From positions 54,675,285-54,739,284 of the forward strand of contig OU862910.1 in assembly GCA_917880885.1 (NCBI GenBank): a stretch of 64,000 nt of DNA, in the 5' to 3' direction. Below the pieces are notes generated by a model. The model did no database searches. It saw only the letters and a program-made list of their open reading frames with translations, and was not told the origin of the DNA. This DNA comes from Limnephilus marmoratus. Lineage: Eukaryota; Arthropoda; Insecta; Trichoptera; Limnephilidae. The position numbers were made by a program, and so were the translations under genes. The stretch's first letter is position 1. Each line of letters starts with the position of its first letter. Of this stretch, positions 31,933 to 42,997 are shown piece after piece.

Positions 31933-32705
31933 TTCTAAAGGTTCTCGTGTAAAATGGCGACCTCAGTTTTCTTTTAAATCTGTGTAGATATCACTTCTAG
32001 AATGTATCTATTCAGTTGTAGGTATAATAAGCCGACTCGGTACTCGGTAGGTCTCTCTAGAGTACCTACTCTAGGCGCAAGTTCATGAAATTCATAATAA
32101 GCAGAGATTCTCAAAATGGGTGAAATCCACCCATGGGAGGGGGATGACGGGCCACAACGGTAAGGGTAAGAGGGGACGGTGAGGGCAATAAGAACGAATT
32201 GAAACAGATTGATTACATGAAAAAGAATTCGCTTGCCTGTCCAATTATATTTTATTACCCAGTGCATTGCCGCAAGAACCGTACACATGTTGTTAATGTA
32301 TGTTACAACTTTTCCACGAAGAAAAATATAACATACGTTCCTTTACAATCAATCGATTTTCAAAATCGGTAATGGGGAAAATTGATTGTTTATGACAAAA
32401 TTAAAAATAAATAAAAAGTTGTTACAAATTATTTTGTTGTAAAAAGTTATGGAGTATTCTTTCGGTGCTCCGAGTGTGTTCGCCGAAAATTAGTAGAATG
32501 CTCGTTCGTTGAAGTAAACGCTGCAACTGTGCCCAAAGCGCACAAAGTCTCAAAGTGTATTGTTTTCTTGCGTCGCCTTGCTTGTACTAATTATGGATTC
32601 GAGTAATGAAAAATGTCCATAAATGGGATTCAACTTGTCGAAAATAAAATAATAATAAATTCTTTTCTTTTTCTATAATTGAGTCAATAATAAATGCAGC
32701 ACTTG
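31933..32705. other. Non-coding stretch
   Basis: Around 32100-32170 GAGATTCTCAAAATGGGTG recalls the ends of hAT-like elements, but no partner end was found. No gene. Confidence 0.35.
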
Positions 32706-33082
32706 AATTTTTTTTATATGAATACCGCACAAGAGTCCCAGTCCCAACTGCTTCCGTCTAGAACCAGTGAGACAATGGCATCCCCAATTGGGGTATTTTG
32801 TGAGGCTGAAGGTAATAGGAAAGGGAAGGAGATGGGGAAGAGGAAGGTGGGTAAGTACCTGCTTATTCAGATCTGGCACTAAACACGGCTAAAGTCTTAC
32901 ACCAAGGCAATACTAAGAGTATTTTCCACCCTAGAACGTGTCGCTAATATACTATATATTATTTTAAATGAATAAATTGTGAAATAACACATATTAATCA
33001 ACTAAGATTTATTTGCCACGCCGGGATTCGATCCCGCGACCTTCGGAATGCGAGTCAAGAGACTTCAAGGGACTACGCCGGC
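32706..33082 (-). mobile_element. SINE family A, near full-length, minus orientation
   Basis: Reads from the tail (TGAATACCGCACAAGAGTCC) through TTCAGATCTGGCACTAAACA to the tRNA-like head (GGGATTCGATCCCGCGACC) and CTACGCCGGCC. A stretch around the middle (the GCAACGTTTCAATTCTGA part of other copies) is deleted. Confidence 0.75.
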
Positions 33083-33199
33083 CACAATATAGCTGGGTGT
33101 AGTGAAGAACACTACCACTGATTGTTGAAGAATGAGCAATGAGCCTTCGCTCGCCTGATTTAAACATCCCTAGAGCATTTGCAAGAATTCTCATTCCTG

Positions 33200-33345
33200 A
33201 TGTTCTCGTTTGGCATAGTAGCGCATGTGCCCCGAAAGCGAAAGGTCCTGGATTCGAGTCCCAAAGGTGTAAATATCTTTTTGTGATTTTTCTGTTTCCA
33301 GATTTTTGATTGAGTTTCACTAATATTGTCTTCATTTGATTAATA
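33200..33345 (+). mobile_element. tRNA-derived SINE family L
   Basis: GTTTGGCATAGTAGCGCATG (A-box like) is followed by CTGGATTCGAGTCCC (B box). A short tail then has TTTTTCTGTTTCCAGATTTT and ATATTGTCTTCATTTGATTA. The size is about 145 bp. The tail recurs in inverted form at 44577-44751. Confidence 0.6.
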
Positions 33346-34189
33346 TATTATTTTATTACTTTAGCATTAAGCTTATTTAAAACAATTTCTTGAAGTGCAA
33401 ATTCCGTAGGTACCTACACCTACCCAACCTAAACTTACAACAAGAAGTGAAGATTTTCGTTATCCAATAAAGTTAGGGAAACTCTGATACAAAGTATAAG
33501 AAAATGCTTTACCAAGATATCGATGACGAAAGTAACGCTTGTACAAACTAATAAATCTAATGTCCCGTATATTTTTCAAAGCTTTTTGCTTTGTATCACA
33601 TCTATTTGTATCTCCTGTGATCACATTTCTGTAAACGAAATTAACACCAATTTGCACACTTTGTTTTGTAAACGATGTCTTCCATAACTAAAAGTTCATA
33701 GTAGGTAACCTATAAAACTTAAAAGGAAGCAGAAGTACGGTGGAGAAATGTGTGATTATAAATAATTGGTTGAATTCATACTGAGAACAACCTGAGTTTA
33801 ACCTTTGAATTTTCCTTTTTGTCAGAATAATGATTGTCAAAAAAGTTACGATTACTTTCAAATCACCTACTCTTCGTAAGGCTGTGGGAGAACAGCCACC
33901 ACATTATATTTTCGTAGTTTACAAACGTGCTGAAGCAGTATCCTTATCACATAATGCTACAATATGCAACTACAGACCACAGTTATTATCAACAGTAAAC
34001 AAGTGTAGGTTATTTTTTTTTAAACTTTGGAGTGACAGCTGCACGTGAGAGTTTTGCGAGTTTGTCGAGTTTTGATGGAAGTTTTGTCAGGATGGAATTT
34101 TGTCAGCATAAATTCCGTAAATACTTTGTATTGAGTAATTTACGTACTTTTGATTTGATCTCTTTGCAAAAGTTTACTAGTGTATTTTA
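33346..34189. other. Non-coding stretch
   Basis: No gene or strong repeat was recognised. Open frames of 65-72 codons have no motif. Confidence 0.4.
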
Positions 34190-34390
34190 TAATAACCTTT
34201 AACCCTTCTGAAATCTTGCGTAGTTTTCAGATTGTCAAAATATTTCCGTTTTACAATAAATGCAAATAAATTAAATATTTCTGAACGCTTTCGAAAAATA
34301 AAAACTGTTTTAGAAAGGTGATGCATCCAAATTTTTAAATTCAAAACATTCTGGTAATGAAAAAAATAAGAACACAGACGTATTTTTAAA

Positions 34391-35787
34391 CGACTTCAAA
34401 AAGGAGGAGGTTCTCAATTCGACTGTATTTTTTTTTATTTTTTTATTTTTTATTATTTTTATTTTTTTATTTTTATGTTTGTTACCTCAGAACTTTCGAC
34501 TGGGTGAACCGATTTTGATTATTCTTTTTTATTTGAAAGCTGGTGCTTCCCATGTGGTCCCATTTTAATTTGGTCTAGTTCTGACAATGGCATCCATGAG
34601 AAAACCATATAAGTCTTAAATTTGCATAAAGTATGTGCGCGACAAATGGACGAATAACTCAGTATGACGCCAACCGATTTCAATGATTCTTTTTTTATTG
34701 GATAGGATGTACTTCAACGATAGATTGATGAGAGTTTGGTTATTTTTTTTTTTTTTTTTTTACAGTGAATACCGCACAAGAATCTCAACTGCTCCCGTCT
34801 GGAGCCAGTGAGACTATGGCATCCCCAATTGGGGTATGTTGTGAGGCTGAAGGTAGCGGGGGGGGGGGGGGGAAGGAGGTGGGGAAGAGGAAGGTTGGGA
34901 AGTACCTGGCTATTCAGATCTGGTCACTAAACACGGCTAAAGCCATTTTCAAGCAACGTTTCAATTCTGAATGGTGGTCTTACACCAGGGCGATACTGAT
35001 AGTATCTTCCACTCTGGAACATGCCGCAAATATACTATATATTATTTTAAATGAATTAATTGTGAAATAACACAAATTTATCAAATAAAATTTATTTGCG
35101 CATGCCGGGTTCGAACCCGCGACCTCCGGAATGTGAGTCAAGAGTCTTAGCCACTGGACTACGGAGGTCGTCAAATCGGATCCATGACAAAGTAACGGAA
35201 CTCTTCAATTCTTAGGAGCAAATTAACGAAACTCGTTATGGTCAAATTATATCTGTCTCATATGAGCAGCACGTTTAGTAGATCTACCCATATTCAGACA
35301 AATTAGTGTACGTCGGATTCACTAAAAATCAAAAAATAAACAAAAATTTTAACAAAACAAAAAACGACTTCAAAAAATGCACTAAAAAGTAAAAAAATTA
35401 TTTCGTATTCTTCTACAACTTCATAATCGACTTACTTTTTCTACTCATCAATATGTAGGTACGATTGTTATTTTTGGAGTCGGTGTCAGCAAAGGTACCC
35501 AGCCCGGCGCGGCGTGTTTACTTGACAGCTCCCCTCACGCCGCGGCCCTGCTCTCGCCTCGTCAAGTCGCTTGTGCGACACAAGCACATCTCACCTATAA
35601 CTATGTATGTAGTTACAAACCTACCATGACTGACACCGATTCCAAAAATGACAATCGTACCTACTTATTGATGAGTAGAAAAAGTAAGTCGATTATGAAG
35701 TTGTAGAAGAATACGAAATAATTTTTTTACTTTTTAGTGCATTTTTTGAAGTCGTTTTTTGTTTTGTTAAAATTTTTGTTTTATTAG
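34391..35787 (+). mobile_element. Foldback element family E, copy 2
   Basis: Starts AAACGACTTCAAAAAGGAGG and ends TTTTTTGAAGTCGTTTTTTG with TTTTGTTAAAATTTTTG. It contains the two long inverted arms (35345-35490 and 35630-35780) around a 140-bp GC-rich spacer. From memory, ACTTCAAAAAGGAGGAGGTT with TCTCAATTCGACTG recurs in many insect genomes. No coding. Confidence 0.65.
34743..35172 (-). mobile_element. SINE family A, full-length, minus orientation
   Basis: T21 at the left is the SINE tail. The tRNA-like head is at the right and reads, on the minus strand, CCTCCGTAGTCCAGTGGCTA (A box) and GCGGGTTCGAACCCGGC (B box GGTTCGAACCC). Within the body a G run at about 34860-34872 has expanded. Its insertion site in E is visible by comparison with E copy 1 near 13300. 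Confidence 0.85.
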
Positions 35788-36175
35788 GCAAATGTATTAT
35801 AAACATTATCGTCAACTTAGTTTTTTTTATCGTTTCATGTAATAATTAGTAAAAAAGCTCCCAAATTTTCATCATTTTTTTTCAAATTACGGTTGGAAGC
35901 TTTGGTTTCATAAAGGTGTATATTTTAATTAAACTTTTAGAGTTGAACATAAAGCGTGGTGTTTTCTGTTTCAACACTTTTCACACTATTTAGATCATAT
36001 TTCTAACTGTGAAAGTAAGGGAGACAATGATGTCCATGAGACCTACGTGAGTTGTTCCGAAAAGCGAACAAATTAGCCGAAGGTGTTAAAAGTGTAAAAA
36101 GTTTCTTTTTCATTATCACCGGGCTCTGGGAGATTATTCACCACACCATTTTCCCAAAAAGGGTGATTCTCAAAA

Positions 36176-36232
36176 TCTATCTATCTATTTATCTATCTAT
36201 CTATCTACCTATCTATCTATCTATCTTATATT
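36176..36232 (+). repeat. (CTAT)n microsatellite
   Basis: About 14 tetramer units with a few substitutions. Confidence 0.9.
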
Positions 36233-36416
36233 TTATTTAGAGAGTTCAGTAACTATCTTTTGACATACGTCTCAACATAGTGAAACTGCCCCCTTGGACT
36301 TTTTTTCTCTCTTAAAATTTGTAATCTTCTCTGTAATAATTTGGTGTATAACTGTTTTATGGAAAATATGAAAAAATAAATAAATAATAAATATATAAAT
36401 ATTAAATATATAAATA

Positions 36417-36888
36417 AATAAAAATGAATCGCCGGAATGTATGTACGCGCATAACTTCCGAACTACTGCACCAAAATTGGATAATTCTTTTATTGTTGTG
36501 TTCCTTATTGTCAGGAAAAGGTTTGTATAAAACTATTGGTGAGCTCTGGCATTATGAAATTTGTATAAAAAAATTGCAATAGGTGGCACGCGAGTTGTTT
36601 TAAAACTGAATGTGTGTCGGGACAGAATGTATGGAATGCCTGAGCGGGGAGGGGGAGGGGAGAGGGGGAACTCGAGAGAGGGGGAACTCGGGAGGGGGGT
36701 TCGCGGGACGGGTGAAAGGGGGAGTGGAGTGGGGAGAGGGAAGGAGAAGGATTTGAGGAGACGGAGTGGGAACGCGAGAGGGGAAGGGGACGCTGGAGAG
36801 GAAGGGGAGGCGGAAGGGGAAAGGACACGCACGGAGAAACAATTTCTTTATTAAATGGCATAGCAACGCATGCCGGGAACCAGCTAGT
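36417..36888 (+). mobile_element. Helitron-like family H, tandem copy 1
   Basis: Begins AAAAATGAATCGCCGGAATG. It contains a purine-rich middle and ends GGCATAGCAACGCATGCC, a short hairpin (GGCAT/ATGCC), then GGGAACCAGCTAGT. A hairpin about 10 nt ahead of a CTAG|T end is the standard Helitron 3' structure. There is no Rep/helicase, so the copy is non-autonomous. The open frames in the purine-rich region are low-complexity. Confidence 0.6.
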
Positions 36889-36895
36889 AAATAAA

Positions 36896-37300
36896 TAAAA
36901 ATGAATCGCCGGAATGTATGTACGCGCATAACTTCCTAACGACTGCACCAAATTGGATAATTCTTTTTTTGTGTTCGTTATTATCAGTACAAGGTTTGTA
37001 TAAAACTACTGATGAGCTCTGGCATTATGAAATTTGGATTAAAAAAATGCAATAGGTCGCACGCGAGCTGTTTGAAAACTGAATGTACCGGGACTGAATG
37101 TACGGAATGCGGGGAGGGGGAGGCGAACTCGGTAGGGGGTTCGCGGGACGGGGGAAGGGGGGCAGCGGAGTGGGGAGAGGGAAGGTGGAGGAGTGGGAAC
37201 GCGCGAGTTGAAGGGGAACGGGACGAATGGGAAAGAACACACATGGAGAAACAATTTCCTTATTAAATGGCATAGCAATGCTCGCCGGGTATCAGCTAGT
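36896..37300 (+). mobile_element. Helitron-like family H, tandem copy 2
   Basis: Repeats the same plan 8 bp after copy 1: AAATGAATCGCCGGAATGTA at the start and GGCATAGCAATGCTCGCC followed by GGGTATCAGCTAGT at the end. Head-to-tail Helitron copies are a known outcome of rolling-circle transposition. Confidence 0.6.
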
Positions 37301-38151
37301 TAAATTATAAACTGTAAACACCTTTAAACTGTATATACGAGAATAGAAATAAGTAAATAAAATAAAAGTGACCTTAAAAAAATATGTAGCATGTTCTCCA
37401 GCCTCGTCCTCCACAAATTGTCAGTCGGGTCACCTTGTATCTGCTACCCTCAAGAAGTGATCCATAATTTATCAACTATCCTAAAAGCAATGAACAAGTT
37501 AAGTGTTTCAAACATTCCCGAACAAGTGAGCGGCCAGAACATCCGATGAAAACAGAGATAAAACAATAAAAAACTTTCGTTATTGCTTTACGGAGAGAAG
37601 TTAGCCGGGTGATCCCTTTGAATTTCTAATAAGCACCTTGAATATTGATTAAGAATTACGGGCACGCGTGATAAGAACACGTGTTATATTATTTGTGATG
37701 AACTTTTCCGTTGATTCGCTTGGAACATATGTCCTATTGATCTTCCGGAGGCTCGGGCGGTAAGAGCTGCCTTTTAGGTCGTGTTAATTGAGGGGGTGTA
37801 TCCGCCCCCCCGGGGGTGTATACTTCCCCCAGCCCACCGGGGCCAGGAAGCGTTTGATTTTGACCCTCCAGGCCGCCCCCAAAGCGACGCCGTTCAAGCA
37901 TACAGTTCCTCGGAGTGGATTCATCTACGTTTAATTGTTCATACGAAAGGTGGATACTCGGGCGTCCGACTTATTCAACCCTTCAACAACTGTCTTCAGG
38001 GATGATTAATCTTAAGGACCGGTGTTCGTCGGCTCATTGATTTTTTTTATAATTTATTTTTTTAATTAACTGAACAATTTTCGCATTGACACAGTCTAAA
38101 AATAAATTGTAATCGTTTAGATCTCACATTTTTTCCGGTAGCCGTTATTTT
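37301..38151. other. Low-copy region with a GC-rich island
   Basis: The island (37735-37995) is not shared with any other part of the window. It contains GGTGTATCCGCCCCCCCGGG and CCACCGGGGCCAGGAAGCG. A 74-codon open frame (37781-38005) has no recognised domain. It could be a regulatory island or exon remnant. No evidence decides. Confidence 0.3.
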
Positions 38152-38576
38152 TTTTACATTACCTCCACACAGGAGGCCCTGAGGAAAATAATTTCCCTCA
38201 GGCACGTGTCATCTTGGGATGCAGTGTGGAGGTTCTTTTTAAGGAAGGGAAGGATAGGAAGTTCTGGGAAGGAAAAATGTATGAGGGGTGGGTAGTAATT
38301 TGGGGGTCAGTATGTCCAGGAGCGATGGACGTATGAATCCATTCCTCCAACTGCCGTGCAAGACGATGAGTCCAAAGAGTCCGGCTGGAAAGGTCAAAAA
38401 GCCTCCTTCAACTAGTCTCTCTCGATCCGGCCCGCCGTGCAGCATCCGCCGCCAAACCTGGGTACCCCTGCTAAATCACCAAACGTAGCGAACCACTTGG
38501 GGTGTCCTGAGAGAGGTGTGGGTTATCCAATAAATGGTTCCCGTGGCGGCGGCACCTATATACGCCTCCCAAATTG
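38152..38576 (-). mobile_element. SINE family B, full-length, minus orientation
   Basis: The longest B copy, about 425 bp. The tail hairpin is at the left (GAGGCCCTGAGG with CCCTCAGG) and the head at the right (GCGGCGGCACCTATATACGC and CTCCCAAATT). The middle has TCTCGATCCGGCCCGCCGTG, shared with the copy at 49410-49752. The open frame of about 68 codons on the minus strand is part of the repeat. Confidence 0.75.
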
Positions 38577-38784
38577 TATATTGTCTGATATTTAAACACC
38601 TACAACTTTTTGTGCTTGTACACTTTCTAGTGTCTTATGCAAAAAATATATTTAAAAATTGTGCAAAAAAAACTAATCTTTCATGATGTCTTACTCTTTT
38701 GTTGAAAGTTTAGAAATAATTTAGTAATTAATCTCTCTACATTGCGCAAAAAATAATTATTAAAATAATATTTCAAAAATCATT

Positions 38785-39083
38785 TTTATATCCTTCTGAA
38801 CTTATATTTAAAGAATTTAAATTCAGAAAATTAAATACTTGTGGAAGATGTTTTAAACAAAACCGTAGCATTCAGAAACTTAAGACAAAAATACAAATTA
38901 CTGTTACGTAAAAAAACTTTGGGTCAAGAGATCTACAAATACCTAAGAATAAATTTCTTTAATAAATTGCCAGAAAATATAAGTTCCATTAGAAAGAGCT
39001 TCAAAGAATTTAAAACAAAATTGGAAAATATACTGAAAACTTCAACTGAAAAAAATATTAAACTTTTATTAATTAAAATTTAA
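38785..39083 (+). pseudogene. CR1/L2-like LINE C-terminal fragment
   Basis: An 80-codon frame (38841-39083) encodes FRNLRQKYKLLLRKKTLGQE, then INFFNKLPENISSI and FKEFKTKLENILK. This is the (G)Q..I.YLGI.FFNxLP..I...FKxKL block at the end of CR1-like ORF2. Upstream codons in another frame (PSELIFKEFKFRKL) belong to the same domain, so a frameshift lies near 38830. Confidence 0.6.
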
Positions 39084-39104
39084 ACTACTTTAAAAACAAC
39101 AACA

Positions 39105-39160
39105 GTTATTAAAAATATGTTTTTTTTTTTTTTTTGTAATAAAAACATATTTTTAATAAC
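39105..39160. repeat. Perfect 20-bp hairpin around a T run
   Basis: GTTATTAAAAATATGTTTTT (39105-39124) is exactly complementary to 39141-39160. The loop is a T-rich stretch of 16 nt. It follows the LINE fragment stop by about 20 nt and may be part of its 3' UTR. Confidence 0.7.
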
Positions 39161-39626
39161 TAAATAAATAGTACCTTTTTCCAAAACAGACATGCAGAGC
39201 TTTATATTTGAGTACCTACATTTTTAAATAAAATTGTAGATACGAAAATTATGAAAATGTTTCATATATTATACATGTTATTATTACTCTGTTATCAATC
39301 TTTATATTTTGCACAAATAATTTTTTTTTCTAAAATTAAGTTACTAACAATCTCACTATTTCCGCCACACAACTCTCTTTTAAGGAAAAGCAATCAATTT
39401 ATTTTATCTGGAAAACCAACAATTATAATGTATGGCAAAATATGGGTAAATTATTCAATCAATAGACTAATCAATAGAATAATCAGACGCTTCACTAAAT
39501 AATGTAAACAAGATAAACTGGAATAGTGTTTGAATCATTACTGATCTGCCGACCATGCCGTGTCTTCCTATGACCAACCTCTTCTTTCCACTTGTACGTC
39601 ACATATTCTCTATACACTCATTGTGC
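39161..39626. other. Non-coding stretch with a hydrophobic small open frame
   Basis: An 83-codon frame (39251-39502) starts with a Leu/Tyr-rich hydrophobic segment like a signal anchor. No family resemblance was recognised and the base composition is that of the AT-rich background. Probably chance. Confidence 0.25.
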
Positions 39627-41040
39627 GCTTTTATAATTACTGTGACGATTCACGGTTACGGTACCGTGACGGCAATAAACATATAAACATACCTTAATAA
39701 ACATTCCTTCTTTATCGCCACAATGCTGCAGCTCTTTCTTATACATTAAATTATGGTAAGACACATACAATACGTGTGACTGTTTCCTCCAAAGTACAAC
39801 TTTTTTGCGATGGGAATTGCATTTCATTTTCTTTATATGACCTTGGGGTCACTCTAGACTGCAAACATTTTTTCCATGATCACATTAATAATATCGTAAA
39901 TAAATCACTAGTCGGCTTCATTCATAGAATTACCTCTGACTTCAAACATATAAGTACACTGAAAACTCTTTACTGTTCGCTGGTTCGCCCTCACCTTGAA
40001 TATGCTAGTATCATTTGGTCTCCTTTCTATGCTGTCTACATTTGTCACATCGAATCCGTACAACACCGTTTCCCAAGAGCTTGGAGTTGCTTGGAGGTTG
40101 GGTCTTGAAAGAGGCGAGTACTCATATGATGAAATTGACCACATTTTAAACATTTCTTCTTTAGAAAAACGTAGAAAGGACTCTGATCTAATTTGCATAT
40201 TTAAAATAATCAACAGTATTACTGATACACCTGCTTTGTTACAACTCATCCAGTTCAACATCTCTTCCCGTAGACTCTGAAATAATTAATTGCTGTTCCT
40301 CAATCAACATTCTACTAATAATGGATACCATTCTCCCTTATCCAGAATGTCGAGACTTGTCGACGCAACTCAAAGCATTGATTTTTTTGGTGTAAAACTA
40401 AATGACTTTTGGCAGTCGATACGCAATATTTAAATGCTTCTTCATGCTTTGACTTGTAGTGTCTTCTATATGTACTTTTTATATTGTCATTGCTATTAAT
40501 TTATATGTGCTCTCCCTTCACTGTTTCTCTGTTTTTTTATTCGTGTTTTTAGTATGTTTTTAATGGACTATTGTCCGTAAATTAATAAATAAATAAATAC
40601 GTGTGTAGGAGATATATGATAACGATCGTATGTTTCCTTTGGAGGGGTGCGGACATACGTTCACTATTTGTCTCATTTTTGACTGTTGTTATTTAGTGTG
40701 TAAGAAAGAGCAGCAGCCATCGACGAAGAATTATATTTTCAGAACAAAAGCAAAACCATTAGCGCATTTACATTTGACGTTTTAAAATTTTTGGAATCAC
40801 TCACACTTTAATATTATCCTTGCTACTATATTCCATACTTTTAAAATTATCGTCACGGCAAGTAGTAGGTATTGGTAGGGGTCTACGGAGACGTTACGGA
40901 GCGGTGTGTGAGAGAAATGCTGAGAAAATGATGACCTTTTTCCTTCGGAGTAAACAGACCTATGTACATTGTGTATCTCATCTTTTGAAAGAGCTGCAGC
41001 ATTATAGCAATAAGGAACGTATGTTTATTGCCTTGATACC
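39627..41040 (-). mobile_element. DNA element family D, copy 2, split by a LINE
   Basis: In reverse it is collinear with 7800-8680: CTGCAGCTCTTTC near both ends, TTCCTTTGGAGGGGTGCGGA, TTGTCTCATTTTTGACTGTT and ATATTTTCAGAACAAAAGC. One of the internal units of copy 1 is missing. A LINE of family C interrupts it at 39838-40597. Confidence 0.6.
39838..40597 (+). pseudogene. LINE family C, end of ORF2, frameshifted
   Basis: The first frame encodes LGVTLDCKHFFHDHINNIVN and LYCSLVRPHLEYASIIWSPF (reverse-transcriptase thumb and connection). It shifts near 40070 and continues as FKIINSITDTPALLQLIQFN, then stops at 40278-40280. The 3' end is an (AATA)n tail. The apparent ATG start at 39776 lies in element D, outside the LINE, so it is not genuine. 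The flanking duplication is at most 2-4 bp and not certain. Confidence 0.7.
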
Positions 41041-41924
41041 GAGAGGCGAACATTATTTACTACCAATAATTTTCAAATCGAGATATTAAGTTTCATTCTA
41101 GAATATATTGTTACGGACCCCGCAAGGCATATGATGTTCTTTCGGAAAGTGAGTTAATTTGCATCCGAAAAGCCCTCTCGCATTGTTTGCTCATCCACAT
41201 TTTCACCTAATACCTAATACCCACCTGCCCGATTAATTCTACCCCGCGTGTGAAGGGTGTGGAGGGTGTGATGGTTGGATGGCTGAGTGGCAAAGGGTTG
41301 AGGACTCGGAGTCCACCCCGCCTGGAGGGATGCTGCCCATCGGGCGGAAGTAATCTCATTAACACCGGCGGCCAATGGAAGAAAACGAGGTAATTCTGTG
41401 GAAAACTGCGAATAAAGAAAGGCGTTCATCTGCGGTGAAACGGGGAACAGGTGAACAAATTTCAGGTTTAATCACGTTAAACTTTCATTCGAAGCACACG
41501 CACGAGTGTCATAATATAACCCGACCTACTCGTTCCACCCACTGAGGTTCATCACAAGGGGATTGATATTTATCAGTATAAATTTATGCGTAGGCTGAAC
41601 GTTGAATTCCTGGCCAAGTATGCAGCCTACCACTTATAATAATACATAGTTTCTATCAAATAGCGCAGAAGAGTTATGATACGTGATATCTCTAACTTCT
41701 GACATTTCCCATACATTCTGATGGCAGTATGCTACACTAGCGCCTCCTAGCGGCGTTGTGCGTTTTGGTTTTCTTTGATACATTTTAAGAGGTTTTATGC
41801 CATGCTGCACCAGCGTCTCTGGCGGCCAGATTTGCCATCTAATAGTATTATTAATATTCCTAGTTTATATTTTGCATTAAATATTACTTTTCAGAAAATA
41901 AAACATATTTGAACTTCGAAATCT
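41041..41924. other. Low-copy region with a GC-rich patch
   Basis: From 41105 to 41500 the sequence is less AT-rich and not repeated in the window. It includes GAAGGGTGTGGAGGGTGTGA and CCCATCGGGCGGAAGTAATC. The minus strand has a 71-codon open frame with no domain. A conserved regulatory element is one option. Confidence 0.3.
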
Positions 41925-42405
41925 TTTGACCCCTCCGGCCTCGACCATATTTTGTCAAAATATTGTTAATATTTTGAAATAAATATTATTTTGAGGGTCA
42001 AAATATTGCCGCTTCGCAATAAAAACCAAATAAATTAATTGTTTCTGAACACATCCGAAAACTAAAAACTGTTTTTGAAAGTTGAAGAAATACGCTTTCA
42101 AATTTTGTAAATCAAAATACTATAATTTTTGACGTATACAATTTTTGCATGCAGATATCAAAAAGTTTTAAAAATGGTTCACCTTAGATTTTTTCTAAAT
42201 AAAATTATAGAAAATGAAAAAAAATTAAAACACATACATATTTTATTAGACAAATGTATTTATTATAAACGTTATTCTCACTTTTTTTATTGTTCCATGT
42301 AAAAGTAATTAATAAAAAATTCCCAAAGTTTCATAAATATTTTTCAAATTGTGACCAAACTTTGGTTTCATAAAGGTGTACGTTTTATTTCTTTTGTGTT
42401 TAACT

Positions 42406-42997
42406 CATAGGTTCTCAACGTGGGCGAGAAATTCTCCCCCTTGGGGGCGTTTCAGACCTTCAGGGAGCGGTAGAAGACCGAGAGAAAATTGGGGGGGCGT
42501 TTCAGACTTTCAGGGGGCGGTAGGAGATCCAGAGAAACCCATTCCACCTCATCCTAAAGCTATTAAAATTGACTAACACATTGACAGTATTTTGTTGGCT
42601 GAAAGAAAAAAAAACTATTTCAGATTTTTTGTTTTTTGTATTTTGTACCTACATCCTGTGTGGTTCAAATTCAATACCTAATATTTTTACTTTGTATTTA
42701 TTTTTGTGCAAATGTTTTAAACAGTAGTTTCCTGCACTATTTACTAGCATAATTTCGTTAATATTGTTATATATATATGTATGTAAAAGCCTAAATAGGC
42801 GTTAATAAATAAATAAATAAATAAAATCCCATCTTGCCCCATCACATCCCATTACGCCCCCCACCGTTGTGGTAAATATAATCGTGACGACAATTGCTGT
42901 TTCGGATTCACGAGTTAGGTTAGGTTAGGTTAGGGCGCTAGAAATAAAAAATATTCTCAAAGTGGGCGGTGGAAAAAAAAAGATTGAGAATCTGTGG
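42406..42997. mobile_element. hAT-like non-autonomous element nested in repeat I
   Basis: Ends CATAGGTTCTCAACGTG and, inverted, CACAGATTCTCAATCTT, the (C)A.(A/G)GGTTCTCAA type of hAT ends. The 8 bp on each side, GTTTAACT (42398-42405) and GGTTATCT (42998-43005), match at 6 of 8, as for an old target duplication. Inside are two G-rich repeats (GGGGCGTTTCAGAC.TTCAGG), a LINE tail (42640-42828) and a (GTTAG)n stretch at 42914-42937. Confidence 0.55.
42640..42828 (+). mobile_element. LINE 3' UTR with (AATA)n tail nested in the hAT-like element
   Basis: Ends ATGTAAAAGCCTAAATAGGC, then GTTAATAAATAAATAAATAAATAA-type repeats (five units). This is the same type of 3' end as family C at 11940-12003 and 40560-40597. 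No coding part remains. Confidence 0.55.

Larger units (their letters stand above)
34190..36090 (+). repeat. Repeat family I with a foldback element and a SINE nested inside
   Basis: The left I part (34190-34390) and right part (35788-36090) join into a sequence collinear with 42000-43215 and 46715-47240. The join would lie at GTATTTT/ATTAGGC, matching TATTTTATTAGACAAATG in the uninterrupted copy. Between them sits element E, and inside E a SINE A. This gives a relative order of insertion: I, then E, then the SINE. Confidence 0.65.

Noticed and set aside
31974..32288. 104-codon minus-strand frame as a gene.
   Set aside because: No domain, low-complexity stretches and no supporting signals; possibly overlaps a hAT-like fragment.
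34980..35172. tRNA-like sequence with intact A and B boxes as a real tRNA gene.
   Set aside because: It is the head of a 420-bp SINE with several copies. The cloverleaf is incomplete and the sequence continues into the SINE body.
36511..37280. Several overlapping Pro/Ser- or Gly/Arg-rich open frames on both strands.
   Set aside because: They come from the purine-rich core of two Helitron-like repeats, lack domains and are not conserved between the two copies.
39251..39502. 83-codon frame with a signal-peptide-like start.
   Set aside because: Composition matches the AT-rich background, no family resemblance, no splice or start context.
39776..39837. Start of the 110-codon frame that includes reverse-transcriptase sequence.
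   Set aside because: The first 20 codons lie in DNA element D. The LINE begins only at about 39838, so the start is a fusion artefact.
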